From JAVBLT01 sp031553315 (GTDB taxonomy: Bacteria > Verrucomicrobiota > Kiritimatiellia > RFP12 > DVOR01), in the NCBI GenBank assembly GCA_031553315.1, contig JAVBLT010000001.1, forward strand, positions 62,001 through 126,000: a stretch of DNA of 64,000 bases, read 5' to 3'. How positions within the stretch are numbered: position 1 is the first letter of the stretch; each line of letters opens with the position of its first letter. Of the stretch, positions 16,617 through 24,416 are shown piece by piece. Under the pieces are notes generated by a model, which searched no databases, was not told the DNA's origin, and was given only the letters and a program-made list of their open reading frames with translations. The position numbers and the translations under genes are program-made.

Positions 16617-17416
16617 TGCAAAACGATCTCTTCGAAGCGTACAAAGTCGACCTCGAAGCCTTCGAAGGCCCCCTTGATCTGCTTCTGCACCTCATTCGCA
16701 AAGAAGAGATCGACATCTTCAACATCCCCATCGACCGCATCACCACCCAGTACCTCGATTATCTGGGCATGATGAACAGCCTCGACATCACCGTCGCCGG
16801 CGAATTCATCGTCATGGCCGCCACCCTCATGATGATCAAGAGCCGCATGCTCCTGCCCGCCACCGTCTCCGACGACGATGCCTCCGACGACGAATGGATC
16901 GATCCCCGCCTCGACCTCGTGCGCCAGCTCATCGAGTATCGCAAATTCAAAGACGCCGCCGACGCCCTCTCCCACTGCGAATACCTCCGCAGCGAAACCT
17001 TCCCCGCCGGCCGCCCCCTTGCCGACACCCCCGAAGCGGGCGCCCCCCCGCTCGGGAAAACCAGTCTCGATGCCCTCGCCGCCGCCTTCAAAGCCCTCCT
17101 TGACCGCACCCCCACCCTCTCCTTCGGCCATCTCGAACCCATCCGCTGGAGCGTACCCCAAAAGATCCACACCCTCGGCGCCCTCATCCGCCAGCGCGGT
17201 TCAATCGCATTCGAAAACCTCTTCGACCTCGAAGCCCCCCGCGGCGAAATCATCGTCACCTTCATCGCCCTTCTTGAGCTCCTCCGCCTCCGCCACGCCC
17301 TCGCCGCCCAGGACACCCCCTTCTCCCCGATCATCATCGAATTCATCCCCGAAGGCACCCCCGATTCCCACCTTCCCCTCCCCGCATTCGACGATGAAAC
17401 CGTTTCGCTCAAATAG
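16616..17416 (+). CDS. scpA: Segregation and condensation protein A (kleisin)
   Basis: ScpA is the kleisin subunit that bridges SMC heads in the bacterial condensin. The N-terminus YKVDLEAFEGPLDLLLHLIRKEEIDIFNIPI is the family hallmark, followed by FIVMAATLMMIKSRMLLP, an acidic linker (DDDASDDEWIDPR), and a C-terminal winged-helix region (VTFIALLELLRLRHALAAQ). At 266 residues it is typical. Its usual partner scpB is not next to it; the downstream gap holds a transposase remnant and a repeat element. Confidence 0.94.
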   Translation: MQNDLFEAYKVDLEAFEGPLDLLLHLIRKEEIDIFNIPIDRITTQYLDYLGMMNSLDITVAGEFIVMAATLMMIKSRMLLPATVSDDDASDDEWIDPRLDLVRQLIEYRKFKDAADALSHCEYLRSETFPAGRPLADTPEAGAPPLGKTSLDALAAAFKALLDRTPTLSFGHLEPIRWSVPQKIHTLGALIRQRGSIAFENLFDLEAPRGEIIVTFIALLELLRLRHALAAQDTPFSPIIIEFIPEGTPDSHLPLPAFDDETVSLK

Positions 17417-17421
17417 TTTTC

Positions 17422-17567
17422 AAAAATCATTATTTTGAGTTACAACACTCCAAAGAGGAGATCCTGCTGTTGGAAAGCGTACTGCGGGAACATCCCGATG
17501 CCACTCAACCTGAAATGATTCAGTATGTTGGCGTGCCATGCGCTGTTTCAACGTTATGCAAAACGCT
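17422..17567 (+). pseudogene. IS630-type transposase N-terminal remnant
   Basis: An open but startless frame between scpA and the repeat element reads KEEILLLESVLREHPDATQ, then PEMIQYVGVPCAVSTLCKTL. This resembles the N-terminal helix-turn-helix of IS630-family transposases, where EHPDAT-type and VSxSTxxRxL motifs recur. Nothing of the DDE catalytic domain follows; the frame runs into the terminal repeat of element copy 3. The resemblance is by eye over about 45 residues. Confidence 0.5.
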
Positions 17568-17730
17568 TAGAGCATATTTCGATTGATCTTTCCGCTTTTT
17601 CTCGGTGCTTTTTGTTTTTGAACTTCACCCTCTCAGATCGCCGTAGCGTTGCTACGGCTCACCTCAAGCGTTTATCAAAACCCAAAATCACCTTCGTAAA
17701 ATCCGGAAATCTCATTCGAAACATGCTCTA
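17568..17730 (-). repeat. Dispersed 163-bp MITE-like element, copy 3 (intact)
   Basis: On the minus strand it begins TAGAGCATGTTTCGAATGA at 17730 and ends with TCGAAATATGCTCTA at 17568. It carries the hairpin CCGTAGC-AAC-GCTACGG and is exactly as long as copies 4 and 5. Its first three bases are the murA stop codon. Joining the flanks across the element restores GAT-TAA, an original TAA stop. Confidence 0.88.
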
Positions 17731-19020
17731 ATCGTGAACGCGCTCGATGCGGGCGCCGAGGCGGCGAAGTTCTTCATCCACATTTTCATAGCCGCGGTCG
17801 ATGCTCTGGGCGTTGGCGATCACGGTTTTGCCTTTGGAGCAGAGCGCGGCGATGAGCAGTGCCATGCCGGCGCGGATATCGGGGCTTATCACGGTGCCGC
17901 CCTGGAGGGTTGTGGCGCCGGTCACCACCACGCGGTGGGGATCGCATTGAACAATGCGCGCGCCCATGCCGATGAGGTGATCCACGAAATACATGCGGCT
18001 TTCGAACATCTTCTCAAAAAAAAGCGCGGTGCCGCGGGTCTGCGTGGCCAGGACAATCAACACGCTCATCAGGTCGGAGGGAATGGCCGGCCAGGGGCCG
18101 TCGGAAATCTGGGGGATGGCCTGGCCGAAATCGTAGGCGGTTTTGCGGTTGGGCTGGCGGTCGAGGCGAAGGGTGGTGCCGTCGAGTTTCCATTTAACTC
18201 CGAAGATGCGGAAGGCGTGTTCGAAGATGGGAAAATCGGAGGGCGAAATGTGGGTGAGCGTCAGCGAGCCGCCGGTGACGGTCGCGGCGGTGATGTAGGA
18301 GGCGGCGTCGATATAGTCGGGGCCGATGGTGGTGTCGACGCCGCGGAGCTCGGGCACTCCCCGGATCTGCAGGCGGTTGGTGCCGATGCCTTGGATGTGG
18401 GCGCCCATGGCGTTGAGCATCGCGCAAAGATCGCAGACGTGGGGCTCGCAGGCGGTGTTGTAAAGTGTGGTCTGGCCTTTGGCGCAGGCGGCGGCCATCA
18501 CGAGGTTTTCGGTGGCGGTGACGCTGGCTTCGTCGAGCAGGAAGCTGGCGGCGGTGAGCCCGCCGGGGGGCGCTTTGAAACGGTAGGTGGCGCCGCCGCC
18601 AATGGTGGCGCCCAAGGCGTGAAGGCCGTTGAAATGGGTGTCGACCCGGCGGCGGCCGATCACGTCGCCCCCGGGGGGGTGAAGGGTGACGGTGCGGAGG
18701 CGGTGGAGCAGGGGCGCGGCGAAGAGGATGGAGGTTCGGATGCGCTGGCAGGTGGCTTTGGAAATTTTTCCTTTGGGACTGAGGCGGGAGGAGGTGATGC
18801 GGACGCTGCGGCCGGGGGTGTCGATTTCGACTTCTGCTCCAAGCTCGCGCAGGGCGGTGAGCATGGTGTGCACATCGGCAATCCAGGGGAGGTTGCGCAG
18901 GGTGACGGGCTCCGGGGTGAGGAGGGCGGCGGCGATCATGGGGAGCGCGGCGTTTTTGTTTCCGGGCACGCGGTGGGTGCCGGTGAGAGGGTGTGAACCG
19001 TCGATAATAAAGCGGGGCAT
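17728..19020 (-). CDS. murA: UDP-N-acetylglucosamine 1-carboxyvinyltransferase (MurA), Asp-type active site
   Basis: MurA transfers enolpyruvate from PEP to UDP-GlcNAc, the first committed step of peptidoglycan synthesis. The sequence is a full-length (430-residue) EPSP-synthase fold with the substrate lysine in NKNAALP (K22), IRTSI, DIRAGMALLIAALCSKG and the closing IDRGYENVDEELRRLGARIERV. The loop normally reading PGGCTIG reads PGGDVIG, so the active-site Cys115 equivalent is Asp119. In other bacteria this exchange keeps activity but removes the fosfomycin target. It is the last gene of the operon starting at 24113, 12 bases after the glycosylase gene. Its stop is formed by a repeat element. 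Confidence 0.93.
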   Translation of the reverse strand: MPRFIIDGSHPLTGTHRVPGNKNAALPMIAAALLTPEPVTLRNLPWIADVHTMLTALRELGAEVEIDTPGRSVRITSSRLSPKGKISKATCQRIRTSILFAAPLLHRLRTVTLHPPGGDVIGRRRVDTHFNGLHALGATIGGGATYRFKAPPGGLTAASFLLDEASVTATENLVMAAACAKGQTTLYNTACEPHVCDLCAMLNAMGAHIQGIGTNRLQIRGVPELRGVDTTIGPDYIDAASYITAATVTGGSLTLTHISPSDFPIFEHAFRIFGVKWKLDGTTLRLDRQPNRKTAYDFGQAIPQISDGPWPAIPSDLMSVLIVLATQTRGTALFFEKMFESRMYFVDHLIGMGARIVQCDPHRVVVTGATTLQGGTVISPDIRAGMALLIAALCSKGKTVIANAQSIDRGYENVDEELRRLGARIERVHD

Positions 19021-19032
19021 AGGCGAAGGGGG

Positions 19033-19809
19033 TTAACGGGGTGGGGAATCGATCTCGGCGCGGATGCGCTTGAGGGCTTCCCAGGCATCGCGCTTGAGGG
19101 GTTGGGCGGTGTTGCCGGGCATGGAAAGGATGCGGAGGGGGTGGTGAATGGGCATTGCTTTGATGCGGCCGCCGTAGAGGTGCCATTGGCCGATGGTGTC
19201 GCAGATGTTGCGCAGCTCGGAGAAGAGGCCGCGCATGGCGAGGGGGCCGAGCAGGACGATGAGGCGGGGTTTCACGAGGGCAATTTCGGCGCGAAGGTGG
19301 GCGGAGCAGGCGGCGACATCTTGCTGGGCGGGGGATTTGCCGGTGGCGAAGCGGCATTTCACGGCGTTGGTGATGTAGACGACGTCGCGGGTGTAGCCGA
19401 TGGGCGCAATCATTTTGTCGAAGAGTTCGCCGGCTTCATCCGAAAAGATCCGGCCGGAGGCTTCGTCGGCGGGGGAGGGCATGCCGCCGATGAAAAAGAG
19501 ATCGGGATTGTAGGGGTTGCCGCTTCCGCAGACCTTCCGGGCGCATTGTTCGTGCAGGGGGCAGCGCTGGCATCTTTCGATCTGCCCGGCGAGGGCGGCA
19601 AGCTCGGCGCGGCGTTGCTGCGGGGTATCGGTATCGGAAACGGGCGCGGGCGGCTCAGGCTCAACGGGCGGCGGGGGGGCTGGCGGGCGGGCATAAACGA
19701 GGGCTCGGTAGGCTTCGGAGGTGAGGGCGACGCTCTTTTCGCCGAGCTCGCGGCGGAAGTCGATGTGGTCGATGACGGCGTCGATCAGGGTGTTCCAAGG
19801 GTCAGGCAT
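19033..19809 (-). CDS. Family 4 uracil-DNA glycosylase (Fe-S)
   Basis: Family 4 (UdgA-type) glycosylases remove uracil from DNA and hold a [4Fe-4S] cluster. The four cluster cysteines are visible: C80-x2-C83 in IERCQRCPLHEQC and C152-x15-C168 in NAVKCRFATG...DVAAC. The catalytic block is IGGMPSPADEASGRIFSDEAG, and HHP stands in the C-terminal motif. The first ~65 residues are an extra proline-rich extension. The start at 19809 overlaps the ccsA stop by eight bases; a longer frame would lie inside ccsA. The GGMPSPADE block differs slightly from the common GEAPGxxED, so activity is likely but not certain. Confidence 0.87.
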   Translation of the reverse strand: MPDPWNTLIDAVIDHIDFRRELGEKSVALTSEAYRALVYARPPAPPPPVEPEPPAPVSDTDTPQQRRAELAALAGQIERCQRCPLHEQCARKVCGSGNPYNPDLFFIGGMPSPADEASGRIFSDEAGELFDKMIAPIGYTRDVVYITNAVKCRFATGKSPAQQDVAACSAHLRAEIALVKPRLIVLLGPLAMRGLFSELRNICDTIGQWHLYGGRIKAMPIHHPLRILSMPGNTAQPLKRDAWEALKRIRAEIDSPPR

Positions 19810-20566
19810 AGGCGTGCATACCGGGGAAAAGGCGGGAAAGGTTGATCCAGGTGAGCGTGAGAATAACAAAAAGAAGGCCGAGGGTCAACAGCGCGGCGGC
19901 GATTCTCGGGCGGATTCCGCGGGCCGCTTCGTGGAAGAAGGCGGCGTAGACGCACCAGGTGGCGAGCGACCACATTTCTTTGGGATCCCACTGCCAGTAG
20001 TGGCCCCATGCCTCGTTGGCCCACATGGAACCGAGCACAAGACCGGTGGTGATGAGGAAAAACCCGACGGCGGCGGCAAAGGTGGCCGCGCGCAGGGCGG
20101 CGGCATCGGCGCGCTTCCACATGGGCGCGGCGATGAGGGCGGCGCGCGCGAGCATCACATAACCGGCCATGTAGCTGAGCACGTGGGGAATGAAAAAGGG
20201 GCTTTGCAGGGCGGCGGGGAGCTTTCGGGGGGCTTCGCCGAAGACGAAGGCGGCGGGAAAGAGAAAGACTATGCCGAGCAGGGCGTCGAAACGGGTCGTG
20301 TCGATCGCCGAAGAACGCCGGGTGAGCAGCGTGGCAGGGTAAAGAAAAGCGGCCAGCGCCAGAAACACCTCGAAAAGATTCTGGAAGGGCGGGTGGCCGG
20401 TGTGGAAACCGCGCCAGATCACGCTGCCCAGCGCGCAGAGAAACCCGCCGAACCAGCAGACCTGCGTCTGCCGGGGTCTGCGGAAAAAAGAGGAGGCGAA
20501 GGTCGCAAGAAAGGCGGCCATGGTGAGGAGGATCAATGCGCCTTGGAGGGTGTGTTTCAGGTGCAT
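19802..20566 (-). CDS. ccsA: CcsA/ResC cytochrome c maturation protein
   Basis: CcsA (ResC) is the heme-handling membrane subunit of the system II cytochrome c synthase. The 254-residue protein has about eight membrane helices and the diagnostic WWD-type motif in GSMWANEAWGHYWQWDPKEMWSL, with conserved histidines in HVLSYMAGY and downstream (YAAFFHEA). It overlaps the ResB-like gene by ten bases. The operon also encodes a CxxCH cytochrome protein, a plausible client. Confidence 0.92.
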   Translation of the reverse strand: MHLKHTLQGALILLTMAAFLATFASSFFRRPRQTQVCWFGGFLCALGSVIWRGFHTGHPPFQNLFEVFLALAAFLYPATLLTRRSSAIDTTRFDALLGIVFLFPAAFVFGEAPRKLPAALQSPFFIPHVLSYMAGYVMLARAALIAAPMWKRADAAALRAATFAAAVGFFLITTGLVLGSMWANEAWGHYWQWDPKEMWSLATWCVYAAFFHEAARGIRPRIAAALLTLGLLFVILTLTWINLSRLFPGMHAYA

Positions 20567-21222
20567 GGCGCTCTCCTTGCGATCATGAGCCAGGCGGTGG
20601 CCGCCAGGAGAAGCCCGAAGGCGGTGAATACGTGAATCACGCCGGGGTCGCGCGAAACGAAAAGGATGCTGTAGGTCACAGGCGCGCCGGTGTACATGTT
20701 GTAGGATTGGCCGTAGCTCATCTGGTAAAGGGTCCAGCCTTGAAAACGGACGGGGGTGTTGACGGAGGCGGTTTTGCGCAGCTCGGTCTTGCCGTCGGAA
20801 GAGGTCAGCGTGAGATCCGCGAGGTACTGGCGGTGCATACCCTCGGGATAGGTTTCGATGGAAAACCGGTTCATGGCCACGCCGAAGGGGAGATCGCAGA
20901 GGGCGCGGCTCATATCCTGGCTGTAGAGGCGGGTATCGTAGTCGCCGGCGGAGAGGGGGATGTAGCCCGAGGCGCCGCCGTTGGCGCTGAGGAGAACGCC
21001 GGCAATCAGATACGCCGCGGCGCCGTGAAAGAGGGCGGAGCGCCAGCGGCGCTTCACGAGGGCGCGCAAGGCGAGAAGAGCCAAAACCACCCCGAACCCT
21101 CCGGCGGACCAGAGGGCGGCGGGGTGATGCATCAACGCTCCGGCGGCGGCGCTTCCTTTAAAGGCAAGGAAAACGGAACCCGCCGCGCAAAGGAGCAGAA
21201 GCAGGGTGGCGGTGCGGATCAT
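20557..21222 (-). CDS. resB: ResB/Ccs1-like cytochrome c maturation protein
   Basis: ResB partners CcsA in system II and is thought to help deliver apocytochrome and heme. The 221-residue protein has N-terminal membrane helices, a periplasmic domain and a C-terminal helix (GVIHVFTAFGLLLAATAWLMI). The segment KTASVNTPVRFQGWTLYQMSYG is typical of ResB periplasmic domains. It is shorter than many ResB proteins. It overlaps the RidA-like gene by four bases and ccsA by ten. Adjacency to ccsA strongly supports the assignment. Confidence 0.83.
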   Translation of the reverse strand: MIRTATLLLLLCAAGSVFLAFKGSAAAGALMHHPAALWSAGGFGVVLALLALRALVKRRWRSALFHGAAAYLIAGVLLSANGGASGYIPLSAGDYDTRLYSQDMSRALCDLPFGVAMNRFSIETYPEGMHRQYLADLTLTSSDGKTELRKTASVNTPVRFQGWTLYQMSYGQSYNMYTGAPVTYSILFVSRDPGVIHVFTAFGLLLAATAWLMIARRAPCT

Positions 21223-22229
21223 GCGCGGGCTTTCACGGCGTCGAGCTCGACTTCGAAGAGGAGATCGTCGCGGCAGACATCGGCGACCACGGTTTCAATG
21301 GCGATGCGCGCGAGGCCGCGGGCCTTTTTCCAGGCTTCCCACGGGGCGGCAAACTCGGGCACTTTCACATAGGCCACGCCGCGGACGGTATCGGCGAAGG
21401 TCATGCCGCGGGTGCTGAGGATGCCGGCGATCACGCGCATGGTCAGGTCGATCTGTTTGCCGATATCGCCCACATGGGCGGTGGCGCCGCCGGGTTCGAT
21501 GCTGGCGGTGCCGGAAACGAGGAGGGTTTCGCGCCCGGGCGTGACGATGGCGGCGGCGCGGCTGAAGCTGCTCCTGTAATCAAGGGCGGAGCACTGGAGC
21601 GGCGATTCGACCATCTCAAAACGCACGCCGGCTTTTTTGGGGATCATGGCGATGGCGCAGGCGGCGATGGCGGCGCCGGCGAGGTTGGCGGTGCCGATGC
21701 CGGTGCTGGCGGGCACGAAGCCGCCAAAGACCTTGCGCGAGGTGAAGAAGGCGTCGCGGGCGCGGTTGAAGGGATCGTACCACTCGAGGATGCGATCCAT
21801 GTAGAGCCAGGTGCGGACGACGTTGGCAAAGGTCATGCCGGCGGTTTTGAGGGCGGCCTCGATGTTTTCGAAAAGCGAAGCGGCCTGACCGGCGCGGGCG
21901 GCGCCGAGATCGGAAGGCAGCACGCCGGCGAGCAGGGCGTAGACCGCGTTGTCGTCTTCATAAAGCGTGCCGACATTGCGGCCTTCAAGCAGAATGGGGC
22001 CGCGCACGTTTTTGGCGTCGGTGAAAATCTGCTGGCGCACGGCGGGTTCTTCATCGTTGAAGCCGCACAGCCAGAGCTGCGGCAGCATGGAGACCGATTC
22101 CGCCTCCATGGAAATGGCGCTGCCGGTCAGGGTTTTGCGCGATCCCCAGCCCACGCGGGCGATTTCCGCCAGGCCGGGGGGCGGCAGATCAAAGTAATCG
22201 GAAAGGAGGCCTCGGGTTAGAGTGGTCAT
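21219..22229 (-). CDS. Tandem RidA (YjgF/YER057c)-like protein
   Basis: The 336-residue protein appears to hold two RidA-type folds in tandem: one around residues 100-200 (FENIEAALKTAGMTFANVVRTWLYMD) and one at the C-terminus (LTMRVIAGILSTRGMTFADTVRGVAYVK). RidA proteins deaminate reactive enamine/imine intermediates, and longer tandem members can act as chorismatase-like enzymes; I see no basis to pick a reaction. It lies between the cytochrome gene (18-base gap) and resB (four-base overlap). A link to cytochrome maturation is not evident. Confidence 0.75.
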   Translation of the reverse strand: MTTLTRGLLSDYFDLPPPGLAEIARVGWGSRKTLTGSAISMEAESVSMLPQLWLCGFNDEEPAVRQQIFTDAKNVRGPILLEGRNVGTLYEDDNAVYALLAGVLPSDLGAARAGQAASLFENIEAALKTAGMTFANVVRTWLYMDRILEWYDPFNRARDAFFTSRKVFGGFVPASTGIGTANLAGAAIAACAIAMIPKKAGVRFEMVESPLQCSALDYRSSFSRAAAIVTPGRETLLVSGTASIEPGGATAHVGDIGKQIDLTMRVIAGILSTRGMTFADTVRGVAYVKVPEFAAPWEAWKKARGLARIAIETVVADVCRDDLLFEVELDAVKARA

Positions 22230-22247
22230 AGGAAAACCTTTCGGAAA

Positions 22248-24113
22248 TCAGAGGGAAAGCACATAGATGCCGAGGTCGCGGAGCTCATCCTTGCTCAGCT
22301 CGGAGGTGGCGCCGTGGGTATCGTTGGGGTTCCACCTGGTGAGCAGATCTTCCATGGTGAGCGCGCGGCCGTCGTAGAGATAAGGTGCGGTGCGCCACAC
22401 TTCGTTGAGCACGGGGGTATCGAAAGCGCGGCCTTCTTCGATGCCGGTCCCCAGGCCGAGGTTGTAGCTTTTCATGTTGGTGAACCAGGTGGCGGGCGCA
22501 TGGCACTCGGCGCAGCCGGCCTTGCCTTCGAAGAGCTTTTTGCCGTTGGCGATTGCCTTCTTGTTGGAGGCGCGCAGATAGGGGCTGACGACGGCCTTCA
22601 TGGCGTTGACGTATTCATCCAGGCAGATCGCGTCTTCCTCCGGGCGCACGGAAAACTGAATGTGGATGAGGCCGGCGCGGTTGCAGTGCTGCATGCTTTT
22701 GCGGATGCCGGTGATCATGGTGGGCGGGGTGAAGCCGGAAAGGTACATGCTTTTGGTCTGCTTGGGATTGCCGATGCCGTCGTTCATCAGATCCCAGTTG
22801 AGACCGTCGGCGCGGCCATCGGGATGGCAGGTCGCGCAAGACTGCCACTGCTGGAAACACATGCTGCCGTCGTTGAAAAGCATCTCGCCGCGGTGGACGC
22901 GGTCTTTGCCCAGGTCGACAGGTTCGCCGAGGGTGTAGACGGCGGGCGGTTTGGTGGTATCGGCGAAGTTGACCGCGACGACGGCATCGGCGAAGTAGGC
23001 GGCGGCGTAGGCCGTGGTGTCGGTCGCGACGACGCCTCGGGGGCCGTCTGCGGGAAAGGAGATGCGGCGGCGGATTCCCGCGAGGAAGGAAAGATCCGTG
23101 GGCACATCCTCGGCGGTTTTGGAGACTTCGGTGACCTTTTCGCCCCGGGCCACCCGCTCCAGGCGGCTGTGGAGCTCCCCTCGGTTGATCACGCTGATTT
23201 CACGGGTGCCGGCGTGGGTGACGATGACGAATTGACCGTCGGGCGAGCAGGTCACGCCCCAGGGGTTGGCGGCGCCGAGGTCCACGTCGTCGAGCAGCAC
23301 GGAGTTGATGTAGGCGCCGGTTTCGCCGTTGAGCACGGAGAGGCCGGCGGTGTTCATCCAGCCGCGCTCAAGCTGGGTGGTGGGGAGCTGATAGCGGGAG
23401 ATGGAATGGGTCACATAGATGAACTTGCCGTCGGGCGAGGCGGCCATGCCGCGCACGCTGGAAGAGCCGTTGGGCAGGCGCACATCCATGCGCTTTTTGA
23501 AGGAAGCGGTATCGATGACTGAAACCATGGCGGAGACGAGGTCGCCCACGTCGGCGGGGTCATTGGGCAGGTGGTTGCCCACGAAGAGCAGCCCGCCGCC
23601 AACGCCGAGGGCGGCGGCCACCCCTTCACGCACCACGGGCGCGGTGGCCTTGAGCTTCAGGGAATCGGCATCGAAAGCGGCCACGGTGGAATCGAAACGG
23701 TTGCACACATAGAGGGTTTTGCCGTCGGGCGAAACCACGGGCGCCATCGGGGTGTTGCCCGATTCGGCATCGCGGAGGATCTTGCCGGTTTTGAGGTCGA
23801 TCTTGAAGATGCGCCCTTCGTTGCCGCCGTCGCCGGTGGCGTAAAGGTATGTGCCGCAGGGCGAAACGGCGACGCCGACCGCCGGAAAAGTCTGCCCGCG
23901 GCCGAAGAACGACGACACCTTCAGCGGCCAGGTCGCCAGGACCTTGCCCTCGGGCGAAACCTTCACCACCGCCTGACCGCCGATCGCCGCCACATAAAGC
24001 GCCGACTGATCGGGAGCAAACGCCACGGCCTCCGGAGTCAGATACGTGGGCGCCGCCAGCGCGATCGAAGCGCCCGCCAGCGCGGCAGCCAGAAAAGTCA
24101 TACACGCCTTCAT
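22248..24113 (-). CDS. Periplasmic beta-propeller protein with C-terminal diheme cytochrome c domain
   Basis: The 621-residue protein has a signal peptide (MTFLAAALAGASIALAAP), then repeated propeller blades marked by VSPDGKTLYVCNRFDSTVAA, ASPDGKFIYVTH and CSPDGQFVIVTHAGTREISV. A C-terminal cytochrome c region has two heme sites, QSCATCHPDG and AGCAECHAPA. The architecture resembles periplasmic cytochrome c peroxidase/MauG-like or amine-oxidation proteins joined to a YVTN-type propeller. It leads the operon containing resB and ccsA, which would attach its hemes. AGGAG precedes the start. The electron partner and substrate are unknown. Confidence 0.85.
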   Translation of the reverse strand: MKACMTFLAAALAGASIALAAPTYLTPEAVAFAPDQSALYVAAIGGQAVVKVSPEGKVLATWPLKVSSFFGRGQTFPAVGVAVSPCGTYLYATGDGGNEGRIFKIDLKTGKILRDAESGNTPMAPVVSPDGKTLYVCNRFDSTVAAFDADSLKLKATAPVVREGVAAALGVGGGLLFVGNHLPNDPADVGDLVSAMVSVIDTASFKKRMDVRLPNGSSSVRGMAASPDGKFIYVTHSISRYQLPTTQLERGWMNTAGLSVLNGETGAYINSVLLDDVDLGAANPWGVTCSPDGQFVIVTHAGTREISVINRGELHSRLERVARGEKVTEVSKTAEDVPTDLSFLAGIRRRISFPADGPRGVVATDTTAYAAAYFADAVVAVNFADTTKPPAVYTLGEPVDLGKDRVHRGEMLFNDGSMCFQQWQSCATCHPDGRADGLNWDLMNDGIGNPKQTKSMYLSGFTPPTMITGIRKSMQHCNRAGLIHIQFSVRPEEDAICLDEYVNAMKAVVSPYLRASNKKAIANGKKLFEGKAGCAECHAPATWFTNMKSYNLGLGTGIEEGRAFDTPVLNEVWRTAPYLYDGRALTMEDLLTRWNPNDTHGATSELSKDELRDLGIYVLSL

Positions 24114-24416
24114 GATTTTCTCCTAAAGAAAAATGATAAAAACAGGTCATACCGTACGAGCCTAATTTAACAGTGTTTCGCCTTTGGCGCAACCGTATTT
24201 TCAGAAAGAATCCCCGTTTGCGCACAATCGTCTCCCAGCTTTTGCTAAACAAGGCTCTCCGCCTGCGGCCAATCCGCTCGTCCTCTAAAAGCGAAATACG
24301 GCGGCGGATGCAAAAGGCCTGCCTACACCCGGCAACATTTCCCGCGAAAACCCGTTATTATGCTGTGATTCGAATGGCGGGTGTTGTATCCTGCCCATAC
24401 AGGAAAGGATTCACCC
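24114..24416. other. Divergent intergenic region (303 bases)
   Basis: It separates the minus-strand cytochrome operon from the plus-strand GH2 gene. The GH2 gene has AGGAAAGG as ribosome site. A TATCCT -10-like box at about 24387 lies upstream of it, without a convincing -35. No ORF, tRNA or repeat element was recognised. Confidence 0.5.

Noticed and set aside
17416..17586. A real small gene between scpA and murA
   Set aside because: The frame has no start codon or ribosome site and ends inside the repeat element; it is better read as a transposase remnant.
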